This document shows positions 16,660-24,117 of a stretch of DNA of 56,122 nt, piece by piece. The translations under genes were made by a program, and so were the position numbers. Under the pieces are notes generated by a model. That model was not told the DNA's origin, made no database searches, and saw only the letters and a list, made by a program, of their open reading frames with translations. Numbering within the stretch: position 1 is the stretch's first letter; every line of letters begins with the position of its first letter. The DNA is from Actinomadura darangshiensis (GTDB taxonomy: Bacteria > Actinomycetota > Actinomycetes > Streptosporangiales > Streptosporangiaceae): NCBI RefSeq assembly GCF_004349235.1, contig NZ_SMKY01000025.1, positions 1-56,122 of the forward strand, read 5' to 3'.

Positions 16660-16692
16660 TCCGTTTTCCGGACTATGACATCCGTAATTCGG
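16660..16692. promoter_or_regulatory. Shared dyad motif, copy A (four half-sites), liv operon promoter
   Basis: TCCG (16660-16663), CGGA (16669-16672), TCCG (16681-16684) and CGG (16690-16692), spaced N5, N8 and N5. On the minus strand the N8 centre contains a CATAGT -10-like hexamer directed at the liv operon. Same layout as copies B to G. Confidence 0.65.
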
Positions 16693-16818
16693 CACACTCA
16701 ACCACCCGAGAAAGCGTGACGTCAAGCACACTCGGCCAAAATCCCCCGACTGCTCGCACACAGTGGTGAAACAGACACGAAGGGCGACCTTCTCTCACGA
16801 GTTTCACCCTCAATATTT

Positions 16819-16843
16819 CGGAGGTTATGCTCCGATAATCGGT
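16819..16843. promoter_or_regulatory. Shared dyad motif, copy B, promoter of the 16864 SDR gene
   Basis: CGGA (16819-16822), N8, TCCG (16831-16834), N5 ATAAT, CGG (16840-16842). The core CGGAG-N6-CTCCG is a perfect palindrome. TATGCT inside it is a plausible -10 element 32 nt before the SDR start. Confidence 0.7.
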
Positions 16844-16863
16844 GCGAGTGGAGAGGTGGCGGG

Positions 16864-17655
16864 ATGCCGGACATGGCGGGGAAGGTCGTGCTGGTCACCG
16901 GCGGGGCACGCGGTCAGGGCGCGGAGGAGGTCCGGCGGCTCGCCGGCCGCGGGGCCCACGCGATCGCCGGCGACGTGCGCGCGGCGGACGCCGCCGAACT
17001 GGCCGGTTCGGTCGAGGGGCCGGGCAGCGCGAGCGCGATCGCGCTCGACGTCGCCGCCGAGGACTCCTGGCGGCAGGCCGCCGAGGAGATCCGCGCCCGG
17101 TTCGGACGGCTGGACGGCCTGGTCAACAACGCCGGAGTGGCCGCCGCCGGCACGGTGTCCGGCACCTCCTTCGAGACGTGGCGCGACGTCATGCGGGTGA
17201 ATCTCGACGGGGTGTTCCTCGGCCTGAAGCACTGCTGCCCGCTCATCGCCGACAGCGGCGGCGGCGCGGTCGCCAACATCGGCAGCGGCGTCGCGCTCGT
17301 CGGCTACCACACCGCCGCCTATGCGGCCAGCAAGTGGGGCGTCCGGAGCCTCACCCGGTCGGCGGCCCTGGAGTTCGCCCATCGCGGCGTGCGGGTGAAC
17401 GCGGTCCACCCGGGGCTCGTCGAGACACCCATGACGACGTCCAACCCGGCGCAGTTCGACGCCATGGTCCAGGCCACCCCCTGGGGACGCGCGGCGGACG
17501 TCGGCGAGATCGCGGAGGTGGTGCTGTTCCTGCTCAGCGACGCGGCCGGTTTCATCACCGGCGCCGACATCCCGGTCGACGGCGGCTTCGCGTCGGGCGG
17601 GCTGGCGAAGCGGATCGCCGAGAGCACCGGCGCCCTGACCTCCCCGCCCGGCTGA
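16864..17655 (+). CDS. SDR-family oxidoreductase (3-alpha/20-beta-hydroxysteroid dehydrogenase-like)
   Basis: The protein has 263 residues and is a classical SDR: nucleotide motif TGGARGQGAEE near residue 12, NNAG at about 90, the catalytic Ser in NIGSGVALVGYHTAAYAASK with Tyr-x3-Lys (YAASK), and the C-terminal GADIPVDGGFASG. These predict an active NAD(P)-dependent alcohol dehydrogenase or ketoreductase. It stands alone on the plus strand, preceded by copy B of the shared motif 22 nt upstream, so it likely belongs to the island's regulon. Its stop lies inside a terminator hairpin that it shares with the converging NTF2-like gene. Confidence 0.9.
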   Translation: MPDMAGKVVLVTGGARGQGAEEVRRLAGRGAHAIAGDVRAADAAELAGSVEGPGSASAIALDVAAEDSWRQAAEEIRARFGRLDGLVNNAGVAAAGTVSGTSFETWRDVMRVNLDGVFLGLKHCCPLIADSGGGAVANIGSGVALVGYHTAAYAASKWGVRSLTRSAALEFAHRGVRVNAVHPGLVETPMTTSNPAQFDAMVQATPWGRAADVGEIAEVVLFLLSDAAGFITGADIPVDGGFASGGLAKRIAESTGALTSPPG

Positions 17656-17666
17656 CCGGGCGGGGA
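17641..17666. terminator. Bidirectional hairpin terminator
   Basis: TCCCCGCCCGG (17641-17651) pairs perfectly with CCGGGCGGGGA (17656-17666) around a 4-nt loop that includes the SDR stop codon. It sits between two convergent genes. No T-run, as usual in high-GC actinomycetes. Confidence 0.65.
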
Positions 17667-17676
17667 GGGCGATCCG

Positions 17677-18120
17677 TCAGGGACCCTCGTCCGGATCGAT
17701 GAGCTCCCGGATGGCCGCCGGATCCCAGTGGAAGATCTCCATGACGGCGATGAGCCCGTCCCGCAGCTCGATCCGGTGCAGGACCGAGTTGGTCATGCGC
17801 CGCCCGGTCGCGCGGGAGCGGACGCGGCTGCGCATCGCCATGAACACCGTGTCGCCGCACTCGAAGGTCCGGCGGTCGTCGAAGGCCGCCGCGTCGAACA
17901 CCTCGCGCAGGCGCCGCATCAGCCGTTCCACGCCCTCGCGCCCGTGCCACTCGCCGCCGTAGGGCAGCGACTCGGGCTCGCGCACGACGACATCGGCGGT
18001 GAAGCAGTTCCGGAACGCCTCACGCGCCTGCGAGTCGTCCATCCCTCCGGCCAGGTACGCCGCCTCGGCCGCGTAGAACGCGTCCAGCCGCGGGCTCCGC
18101 CCGTCGCCCGGCAGTCCCAT
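17677..18120 (-). CDS. NTF2-like (SnoaL/limonene-epoxide-hydrolase fold) protein
   Basis: The protein has 147 residues from ATG 18120 (AGGGGGTGGCGG directly upstream; a further ATG at 18138 is also in frame). It begins with a helix (LDAFYAAEAAYLAGGMDDSQAREAFRNCFTADVVVREPESLPYGGEWHG) and ends in the beta-sheet VLHRIELRDGLIAVMEIFHWD. This is the cone-shaped NTF2-like pocket used by SnoaL cyclases, ketosteroid isomerase and many catabolic helper enzymes. No sure catalytic residue can be named. Divergent from a second NTF2-like gene, with copy C of the shared motif between them. Confidence 0.8.
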   Translation of the reverse strand: MGLPGDGRSPRLDAFYAAEAAYLAGGMDDSQAREAFRNCFTADVVVREPESLPYGGEWHGREGVERLMRRLREVFDAAAFDDRRTFECGDTVFMAMRSRVRSRATGRRMTNSVLHRIELRDGLIAVMEIFHWDPAAIRELIDPDEGP

Positions 18121-18147
18121 CCGCCACCCCCTTGCCATCGAATATTT

Positions 18148-18171
18148 CGGAGAATAATATCCGAATATCGG
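18148..18171. promoter_or_regulatory. Shared dyad motif, copy C, between divergent NTF2-like genes
   Basis: CGGA (18148-18151), N8 GAATAATA, TCCG (18160-18163), N5 AATAT, CGG (18169-18171). TAATAT in the centre is a possible -10. It lies 26 nt before the plus-strand start (18197) and 27 nt before the minus-strand start (18120). Confidence 0.7.
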
Positions 18172-18196
18172 TTTCTGTTGCGAGGGGTGGGGCGGT

Positions 18197-18745
18197 TTGT
18201 ACAGCTGGGAAGAGATCAGCGCACGCCTGGAGATCCGGGACGTCCTGTACCGCTACTGCCGCGGCATCGACCGCCGCGACAAGGGCCTCCTCCGCAGCGC
18301 GTACTGGCCCGACGCGGTGGACCGGCGCGGCTACGGCCCCCCGGACGCCTCGCCCGGCGAGTTCGCCGACCGGGTGATCGACGGCTTCGGCGAGCTGCCC
18401 GCCTACAGCCAGCACCACGTCACCAACGTGTTCATCGACCTCGACCTGGCCGAGGGCGTCGCCCGCGTCGAGTCCTACAACCTCGTGATGCACCCGGTCG
18501 GCCCGGAGACCTCCCTCGTCCTGGCCACCGAGGACGGTGGGGCGCACCTGCGCGTCATGGGCGGCCGGGCCCTCGACCGGTTCGAATGCCGCGACGGGGA
18601 GTGGCGCATCGCCCGGCGGGTCATGCTGGTGGACTGGTCGCGCGACGACCTTCCGGGCGGTTCGCTGTTCGCCGGGACGCGGCACGGCCTCGACACGGGC
18701 GGTGCCGGCACCGACCCGTCCTACACGGTGCTGCCCACGCTCTGA
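18197..18745 (+). CDS. NTF2-like (SnoaL_4-type) protein
   Basis: The protein has 182 residues from TTG 18197, with GAGGGGTGGGG ahead of it. The N-terminal pattern EISARLEIRDVLYRYCRGIDRRDKGLLRSAYWPDAV is the SnoaL_4 type found in small subunits and helpers of ring-modifying enzymes (scytalone-dehydratase-like); Tyr and Asp of YRYCRGIDRRD and the later His pair (SQHHVTNVFIDL) are typical pocket residues. It converges on the acyl-CoA dehydrogenase gene with a 10-nt gap. Control by copy C of the motif is likely. Confidence 0.8.
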   Translation: MYSWEEISARLEIRDVLYRYCRGIDRRDKGLLRSAYWPDAVDRRGYGPPDASPGEFADRVIDGFGELPAYSQHHVTNVFIDLDLAEGVARVESYNLVMHPVGPETSLVLATEDGGAHLRVMGGRALDRFECRDGEWRIARRVMLVDWSRDDLPGGSLFAGTRHGLDTGGAGTDPSYTVLPTL

Positions 18746-18755
18746 GCGGCGGCCC

Positions 18756-19817
18756 TCACGCGGTGGCGAGCTCGATCCTCAGATCCCGCACGGACGGGAG
18801 CGAGGCCTGCACGCCGTACGCGCGCCGGAGGTAGAACTGCGCGTCGCACTCGTAGGCGAACCCGAGCGCGCCGTGGAGCAGGACGGCCGACTCCGCGACC
18901 CGCACCTGCGCGTCGGCGGCGTGCGACACCGCCACGAGCGCGTCGGCGAGCGCGTCCTCGTCCCCGCGCGCCCACGCGGCGCCCGCCCCGGCGACGGCGG
19001 CGCGCTTCATCTCCACGTCCACATAGAGGTCGACGCAGCGATGCCGGACGGCCTGGAAGGCTCCGATCGGCCGCCCGAACGCCTCGCGTGCGCGCACGTG
19101 GGCCGTCGCCAGCTCCAGGTTGCCGTGCATCGCGCCCAGGCAGTCGGCCGCGGCCACCAGCAGCCAGAACGCGCGCAGCCGGCGGGCCTCCCCGGGCGCC
19201 ACATCGCCCAGCTCGCGCACCGGCGCCTCCGACAGTGCGAGGACGGCCGCCGGACGGGTCGGGTCGATGCCGGTCACGTCGAGCCGCCCGGCCTGGTCGA
19301 ACTCGGCCCGGTCGAGCTCGACCAGGCCGATGCGCACCCCGTTGTCCTCACCGGGCGCCACCAGCAGCAGCCGAGGCGGGGTGGAGCAGGGCGCCACCGC
19401 ACTGAGCCGGCCCGAGAGCCGCCCGGACCGCCAGTGCACCTCCGGTCCCCTGCCCGCGCCGCCCGGCCAGCACACCGCCGGGACGTCCCCTTCGAGCACC
19501 CGCGCCAGCTCGGCGCGCGCGGCCTCCGAATCCCCGGCCAGCGCCGCCAGCGTCCGGACGGCCCACAGCCCGGTCAGCTGGGAGCACGGCGTCAGCAGAT
19601 CGCGGGCGCACTCCTCCGCCACGGCGAAGGCGAGCGCCGGGTCGCCGCCGGCGCCGCCCAGGGACTCCGGCAGCCCGGCGTGCAGCAGCCCGAGCCGCCG
19701 CCACCGCCGCGCCAGGCGGGGGTCGGCCCCCGTCGCGATGCGGGCCGCGACCGGTCCCGCGGCGCGGGCCTTCCGCACCTCCCGCCTCAGCTCGGCCTCA
19801 ACGGCGCCGTCGTGCAC
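18756..19817 (-). CDS. Acyl-CoA dehydrogenase, divergent subunit (FadE28/ChsE-like partner)
   Basis: The protein has 353 residues from GTG 19817. The C-terminal helical part is recognisable (LGAMHGNLELATAHVRAREAFGRPIGAFQAVRHRCVDLYVDVEM and AVLLHGALGFAYECDAQFYLRRAYG). The N-terminal and middle domains are short and degenerate, and the GG-T-E catalytic-loop motif is absent. This is the pattern of the weaker half of alpha2beta2 acyl-CoA dehydrogenases in steroid side-chain catabolism. It overlaps the preceding dehydrogenase gene by 20 nt, so the two are probably one enzyme. It is the last gene of the long minus-strand operon from 26174. Confidence 0.85.
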   Translation of the reverse strand: MHDGAVEAELRREVRKARAAGPVAARIATGADPRLARRWRRLGLLHAGLPESLGGAGGDPALAFAVAEECARDLLTPCSQLTGLWAVRTLAALAGDSEAARAELARVLEGDVPAVCWPGGAGRGPEVHWRSGRLSGRLSAVAPCSTPPRLLLVAPGEDNGVRIGLVELDRAEFDQAGRLDVTGIDPTRPAAVLALSEAPVRELGDVAPGEARRLRAFWLLVAAADCLGAMHGNLELATAHVRAREAFGRPIGAFQAVRHRCVDLYVDVEMKRAAVAGAGAAWARGDEDALADALVAVSHAADAQVRVAESAVLLHGALGFAYECDAQFYLRRAYGVQASLPSVRDLRIELATA

Positions 19818-20967
19818 GGTGGTCCTCCTCGCGTCGTTCCCTCTCGCGCGGCAGCCCCAGTACCCGGTCGGCCACGATGGACTTCTGGATCTCATCGGTG
19901 CCGCCGGCGTTTTTGATGCCGGGCCAGGACAGGGCGAACCGGCTCAGCGGGCTCTCGGTCCCCAGGTCCGCGCCGAGGATCGCGCGCGCCGCCTCGGCGG
20001 CCGCGCGCACGCCGTCGGCCAGGCAGAGCTTGGCGACCGAGCCCTCGGGACCGGGGTCGGCGCCTTCGCTCACCGCGCGCAGCATGCCGCGGCGGAGCTG
20101 TTCGACGATGCGCCGCCGGGCGCGGACGGCCCCGAGCGCCGCGGCGATGTCCGGGTCCGCCAGGCTCCCCCGGGCGCCGGCCTCGTCGCGGAGCGCGGCG
20201 AACGGGATCTGGTCCGGTCCGACCGCGAGCCGCTCGTTCATCAGTGTCGTCAGCGCGACCTTCCAGCCGGCCCCCGGCGGCCCGATGACGGCCTCCGGCG
20301 GCAGCACGACGCCGTCGAGGAAGACCTCGTTGAAGGTCGCCGCCCCCGTCGCCTGGACGATCGGCCGCACCTCGACACCGGGTGCCGCCATGTCGATGGC
20401 GAACGCCGTCAGGCCCGCGTGCCCGCCGCCGGTCCGGGCCAGCAGGTAACCCCGGTCGGCGAGATGCGCCCACGACGTCCAGACCTTCTGGCCGTCGACC
20501 ACCCAGCGGCCGTCGTCGCGCCGCACGGCCCGGGTCCGGATCGCGGCGAGGTCCGAGCCGCAGCCGGGCTCGGAGAACAGCTGGCACCACAGGTCCTCGC
20601 CGCGCACCAGCCGGGTGATGTCCGCGGTCTTCTCGGGGGCCCAGTGCACCAGTGTCGGGAGCACCATCCGGGTGGTCACCTCGAACAGGTGCGTGGGGAG
20701 GTGATGGCGGGACTCGGCGTCCCAGAACGCCACGTCGGCGGCCCTGCCCCCGTCCCGTCCGCCCAGTTCCGCGGGAAGCGACGGCGCCGCCCACCCATGG
20801 GCGGCCTTGTGGGCCTGCCAGCGTCTCCCCCGGGTCACCAGGTCCCGCTCCGCCTCCGCGCTCATCGGCTCGAACGGCGTGAGCGGCGGCGGACCGGGGG
20901 GCTCGTGCGCAGGAGCGTGCCGCGCGAGCCATTCGGCCGCCGCCGACGCGACCTCCGCCGTGCTCAT
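19798..20967 (-). CDS. Acyl-CoA dehydrogenase, main subunit
   Basis: The protein has 389 residues. Typical ACAD features run in order: helical N-terminal domain, FSEPGCGSDLAAIRTRAVRRDDGRWVVDGQKVWTSWAH flavin-sheet motifs in the middle, and the C-terminal GGTDEIQKSIVADRVLGLPRE that binds FAD and carries the catalytic Glu region. It should introduce the alpha-beta double bond in an acyl-CoA, with the next gene's product as partner. ATG 20967 overlaps the stop of the thiolase-like gene (ATGA), and the stop lies inside the second dehydrogenase gene, showing tight coupling. Confidence 0.9.
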   Translation of the reverse strand: MSTAEVASAAAEWLARHAPAHEPPGPPPLTPFEPMSAEAERDLVTRGRRWQAHKAAHGWAAPSLPAELGGRDGGRAADVAFWDAESRHHLPTHLFEVTTRMVLPTLVHWAPEKTADITRLVRGEDLWCQLFSEPGCGSDLAAIRTRAVRRDDGRWVVDGQKVWTSWAHLADRGYLLARTGGGHAGLTAFAIDMAAPGVEVRPIVQATGAATFNEVFLDGVVLPPEAVIGPPGAGWKVALTTLMNERLAVGPDQIPFAALRDEAGARGSLADPDIAAALGAVRARRRIVEQLRRGMLRAVSEGADPGPEGSVAKLCLADGVRAAAEAARAILGADLGTESPLSRFALSWPGIKNAGGTDEIQKSIVADRVLGLPRERERREEDHRARRRR

Positions 20968-22100
20968 CCGGCAGCCTTCGCGCGCTGGTAGATCTGGGTG
21001 ATCGCGACCGATCCCGCCCCCAGCATGTGGCACATGGCCAGCCGCCGGCCGGCGCGGAGCTGCCGCACGGTCTCGTGCACCTGCGCCACTCCGGTGGGGC
21101 CGCCGGGATGCCCTCCGGCGAGCAGGCCGCCATGGGTGGAGAACTCTGGAAGGCCGAAGCGCTCGCGCGAGCCGGGCCCGAAGGCGCCGCGCTCGACCAG
21201 GCCCTCCGACTCCCCCTCGGCGCAGAAGCCGAGCAGCTCGTAGTAGAAGAGCTCCTCGATGGCGAAGGCGTCGTGGACCTGGACGACCTCGACGTCGCGC
21301 GGGTCTACGCCCGCCTTGCCGCAGGCCGCCGCGGCCGCCGCCCGGGTCATCGCGGGCGGTCCGACGATGGCCCCCTCGAAGACGTGTCCGGGGGCGTAGG
21401 TCTCGCTTTCCACGTGCGACGACACCAGGCGCACGGCGGGAGCATCGGAGGCGAGGCGCGCCAGGAACTCCCGCGAGCAGACGACCGCCGCCGCCGCTCC
21501 TTTGCCCCATGGCGTGCACATCATGCTCGTCAGCGGCGGCGCGACCATCCGGCTGGCGAGCACCTTCTCGAGCGTCACCTCCTCGCGGGACCGGCGGGCC
21601 GCGAAGGGGTTCGCGCGGGCGTAGTTCCAGTTCTTGGCGGCGACCGCTGCCAGGTGCCGGGACGTCGTGCCCCGGTCGTGCATGCGGCGGGCCGCCCACA
21701 TGGCGAACAGGGCGGGCGCCGGGAGGTTGCCCTCGCCCTCGATGACCGACAGGGCGGACACCTCCCGCTCCGGGCAGTCGATGCCGAGGACGAGCACGGC
21801 CTCGTGCTCGCCCGAGCCGACGAGGGTCCAGGCGAGATGAACGGCCGCCAGCCCGGACGCCGACGCGTGCTCGGCGTGCAGAACCGGCAGCCCCGTCACG
21901 CCCAGCTCCTTCGCGAGGTAGACCCCGCGCGGGGTGAGCGGGTGCGCCGAGCCCGCCACGAAGCCGTCCATGTCGGCGAACGCGCATCCCGCGTCGGCCA
22001 GCGCCGCCAGGCTCGCGCCGCGCGCAAGGGCCCGCGCGCTGCCCGCGGGATGCCGGCCGAAGGGCATCATGCCGGTTCCGGCGACGTACACCTCACGCAC
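20964..22100 (-). CDS. Thiolase-fold lipid-transfer protein, Ltp2-type aldolase candidate
   Basis: The protein has 378 residues from GTG 22100, which overlaps the MaoC-DUF35 stop. It belongs to the SCP-X/Ltp thiolase-like group: VYVAGTGMMPFGRH at the start, VVQVHDAFAIEELFYYELLGF and LAGGHPGGPTGVAQVHE near the end. At the place of the thiolase nucleophile Cys the sequence reads EHASASGLA, i.e. Ser instead of Cys, while the GGHP His motif is kept. Ltp2 enzymes likewise lack thiolysis and perform retro-aldol cleavage of beta-hydroxy acyl-CoAs when bound to a DUF35 partner. The partner domain is fused to the MaoC protein encoded immediately upstream. Confidence 0.85.
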   Translation of the reverse strand: MREVYVAGTGMMPFGRHPAGSARALARGASLAALADAGCAFADMDGFVAGSAHPLTPRGVYLAKELGVTGLPVLHAEHASASGLAAVHLAWTLVGSGEHEAVLVLGIDCPEREVSALSVIEGEGNLPAPALFAMWAARRMHDRGTTSRHLAAVAAKNWNYARANPFAARRSREEVTLEKVLASRMVAPPLTSMMCTPWGKGAAAAVVCSREFLARLASDAPAVRLVSSHVESETYAPGHVFEGAIVGPPAMTRAAAAAACGKAGVDPRDVEVVQVHDAFAIEELFYYELLGFCAEGESEGLVERGAFGPGSRERFGLPEFSTHGGLLAGGHPGGPTGVAQVHETVRQLRAGRRLAMCHMLGAGSVAITQIYQRAKAAG

Positions 22101-23163
22101 GGGCGAACCACCAGTCCCCGTCCACATCACCCTCCAGGAGATAGCCGGCCCCGATCTCGTGGGGGCCGGGACCGAGGCGCACCTGCACGCGCACGCCGTT
22201 GGCGAGGTCGACCTGCCCGTAGTCGCGGCCCCCGAAGGACGTCCACGAGTAGAGGGACCCCTCGCGAGGGAGGTCGACGTGCTCCAGCTCGCGCAGGCCG
22301 CCGTCCACCGACAGCGTCCGCTCCGGGAAGTAGGACTCGCCGGTGAGGGGATCCAGGCTGCCGCGCAGCGCGCCCCCCTCGGACGCCGCGGGGGCGGCCT
22401 CGGAGTCAGGGGTGAGGATGAAGGTGTTGCGGTACCTGGCCCTGAGCCCTGATGCGCCGGACATCTCGGCGATCAGGTCGACGAGGCGCAGTTCGCCGGC
22501 CGAGCCGGTCCGGACGCGCTCGTTCGCGATGTACTCGCGCACGTCGAAGACCTCGCCGACGCGCAGCGGGCCGTCGACGAACTCGACCGACGTCTCCCCC
22601 ATCAGCGTCCGCGCCGGCTCGAAGCCGACCCGGGCGATCGGATCCGGTTCGGGCAGCCAGAAGCTCAGCACCGTGGGGTACGTCGGCGGGACCGGGGAGC
22701 CCGTCTCCACCGGCCGCGGCCAGCGCACGCTCGCCGCGAACGCCCGCGCGGCGCCCAGCTCGACGGGGAACCTGGTGCGCTGCTCCTCGTCCCCTTCACC
22801 GGTGGCGGCGGGTTCGCTCGGCACCTCGATCCGGGCGGTGGCGCAGGGTTTCCCGTCGACGGTCAGCACCGCCTCGTGCCCGGTGCCGGCCGTCCGGACA
22901 TCGGCCGTGAGCGACACGTCCAGCGGGACGATGCGATGGAACCTGAGCCGCACGGCGAAGGGGCCCGAGTCCGGCAGCGCGGCGCCCTGGGCCAGCGCGT
23001 GGGAGATCAGCCAGCCGCCGTGCAAAGCGCCCATGGCGAACGGGCCGTCGTACCCCGACGCACGGGCGAACTCGGGGTCGTAGTGGATGGGGTTGCGGTC
23101 ACCGCTCGCGCCCGAGTAGCGGACGACGTCGGGCAGCCCGATGGTCCCGAGCGGGGCGGTCAC
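22093..23163 (-). CDS. MaoC-MaoC-DUF35 fusion: enoyl-CoA hydratase with aldolase-partner domain
   Basis: The protein has 356 residues from GTG 23163 (GTGA overlap with the upstream SDR). Residues 1 to about 120 are a MaoC hot-dog domain with hydratase motif DRNPIHYDPEFARASGYDG (Asp and His). About 180-270 is a second, N-terminal-type MaoC domain (ETSVEFVDGPLRVGEVFDVREYI). From about 280 there is a DUF35 part: a degenerate zinc-ribbon segment, then GSLYSWTSFGG and an OB fold (VDLANGVRVQVRLG). In igr operons ChsH1 and ChsH2 are separate and ChsH2 carries the DUF35 domain that binds Ltp2; here all are in one chain. The four Cys of a DUF35 ribbon are missing. Confidence 0.8.
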   Translation of the reverse strand: MTAPLGTIGLPDVVRYSGASGDRNPIHYDPEFARASGYDGPFAMGALHGGWLISHALAQGAALPDSGPFAVRLRFHRIVPLDVSLTADVRTAGTGHEAVLTVDGKPCATARIEVPSEPAATGEGDEEQRTRFPVELGAARAFAASVRWPRPVETGSPVPPTYPTVLSFWLPEPDPIARVGFEPARTLMGETSVEFVDGPLRVGEVFDVREYIANERVRTGSAGELRLVDLIAEMSGASGLRARYRNTFILTPDSEAAPAASEGGALRGSLDPLTGESYFPERTLSVDGGLRELEHVDLPREGSLYSWTSFGGRDYGQVDLANGVRVQVRLGPGPHEIGAGYLLEGDVDGDWWFARA

Positions 23164-24065
23164 GCCGGGGTGCCCAGCGGGAAGAGGCCGCCCGCCGCCT
23201 TGTCCAGGAGCTCCGGCGTCCACCTGCGGCCGCCCGCCTTGATCTTGGACGTGGCGGTCCACGGCCGGATCAGGGTGATCTCGTCCCCCTCGACCGTGTA
23301 GACGCCGCCCGACGGAACGGGGCACGCCGGATCGGCCAGCCACGCGATGAACGGGCCGACGTTGCCGGGGTCGAAGAAGTCGAATCCCGACTCCGGCTTG
23401 GCGACGGCGTCGACGGCCGCGGGCGAGCTCTCGGTCAGGCGGGTGCGGGCGCTCGGCCCGACGGCGTACGAGCGCACCTTCAGGCGCTCGTTGAGTTCGA
23501 GGTGGCACTGGTAGGCGAAGGTCGCGATGCCCGACTTCGCCGCCGCGTAGTTCGCCTGCCCCGGGCTGCCGAACAGGCCGGAGATGCTGGTGGTGTGGAT
23601 CAGCACGGAGTCGCGGTTCACGCCCGGCGGATCGGCCTTGGCGCGGGCGCGCCAGTGCCCCGCCACGGCGCGGGTCGGGCAGAAGTGGCCGCGCAGGTGC
23701 ACCCGGATCACGTCGTCCCATTCCTCGGCCGACATGTTCACCAGCATCCGGTCGCGCAGGATGCCCGCGTTGTTGACCAGGACGTCGACCTCGCCGAACG
23801 TGCTCAGCGCCGTTTCCAGCATCTGGTGGGCGCCGTCCCAGTCGGCCACGTCCGACGCGTCGGCGACCGCCTCGCCGCCGGAGGCCAGGATCTCCCGCAC
23901 CACCTCCTCGGCGGGCGTCTCGTTCCCTTCCTCGCCATGGAGCCCGCCGCCGAGGTCGTTGACGACCACCCTGGCCCCCTCCCGCGCGAGTTCGAGCGCG
24001 TACGCGCGGCCGAGGCCGCGGCCCGCACCCGTCACGATCGCGACCCTGCCCTGCAGCCGTTGCAT
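23160..24065 (-). CDS. SDR-family 3-hydroxyacyl-CoA dehydrogenase-like (HSD17B4/Hsd4A type)
   Basis: The protein has 301 residues. TGAGRGLGRAYALELAREGARVVVNDLGGG is the hallmark N-terminus of the peroxisomal multifunctional enzyme 2/Hsd4A dehydrogenase group. NNAGILRDRML, Ser in HTTSISGLFGSPGQANYAAAK and the Tyr-x3-Lys (YAAAK) complete the active site. The expected role is oxidation of a 3-hydroxyacyl-CoA in the same beta-oxidation round as the ACADs and MaoC protein. Its start is 52 nt downstream of the dioxygenase-like gene and it overlaps the MaoC gene. Confidence 0.9.
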   Translation of the reverse strand: MQRLQGRVAIVTGAGRGLGRAYALELAREGARVVVNDLGGGLHGEEGNETPAEEVVREILASGGEAVADASDVADWDGAHQMLETALSTFGEVDVLVNNAGILRDRMLVNMSAEEWDDVIRVHLRGHFCPTRAVAGHWRARAKADPPGVNRDSVLIHTTSISGLFGSPGQANYAAAKSGIATFAYQCHLELNERLKVRSYAVGPSARTRLTESSPAAVDAVAKPESGFDFFDPGNVGPFIAWLADPACPVPSGGVYTVEGDEITLIRPWTATSKIKAGGRRWTPELLDKAAGGLFPLGTPA

Positions 24066-24117
24066 CTGTGCTCCCTGTTCCAGCGTGAATGGTTGGGCGG
24101 CCCGGCGTCCGGCGGTC

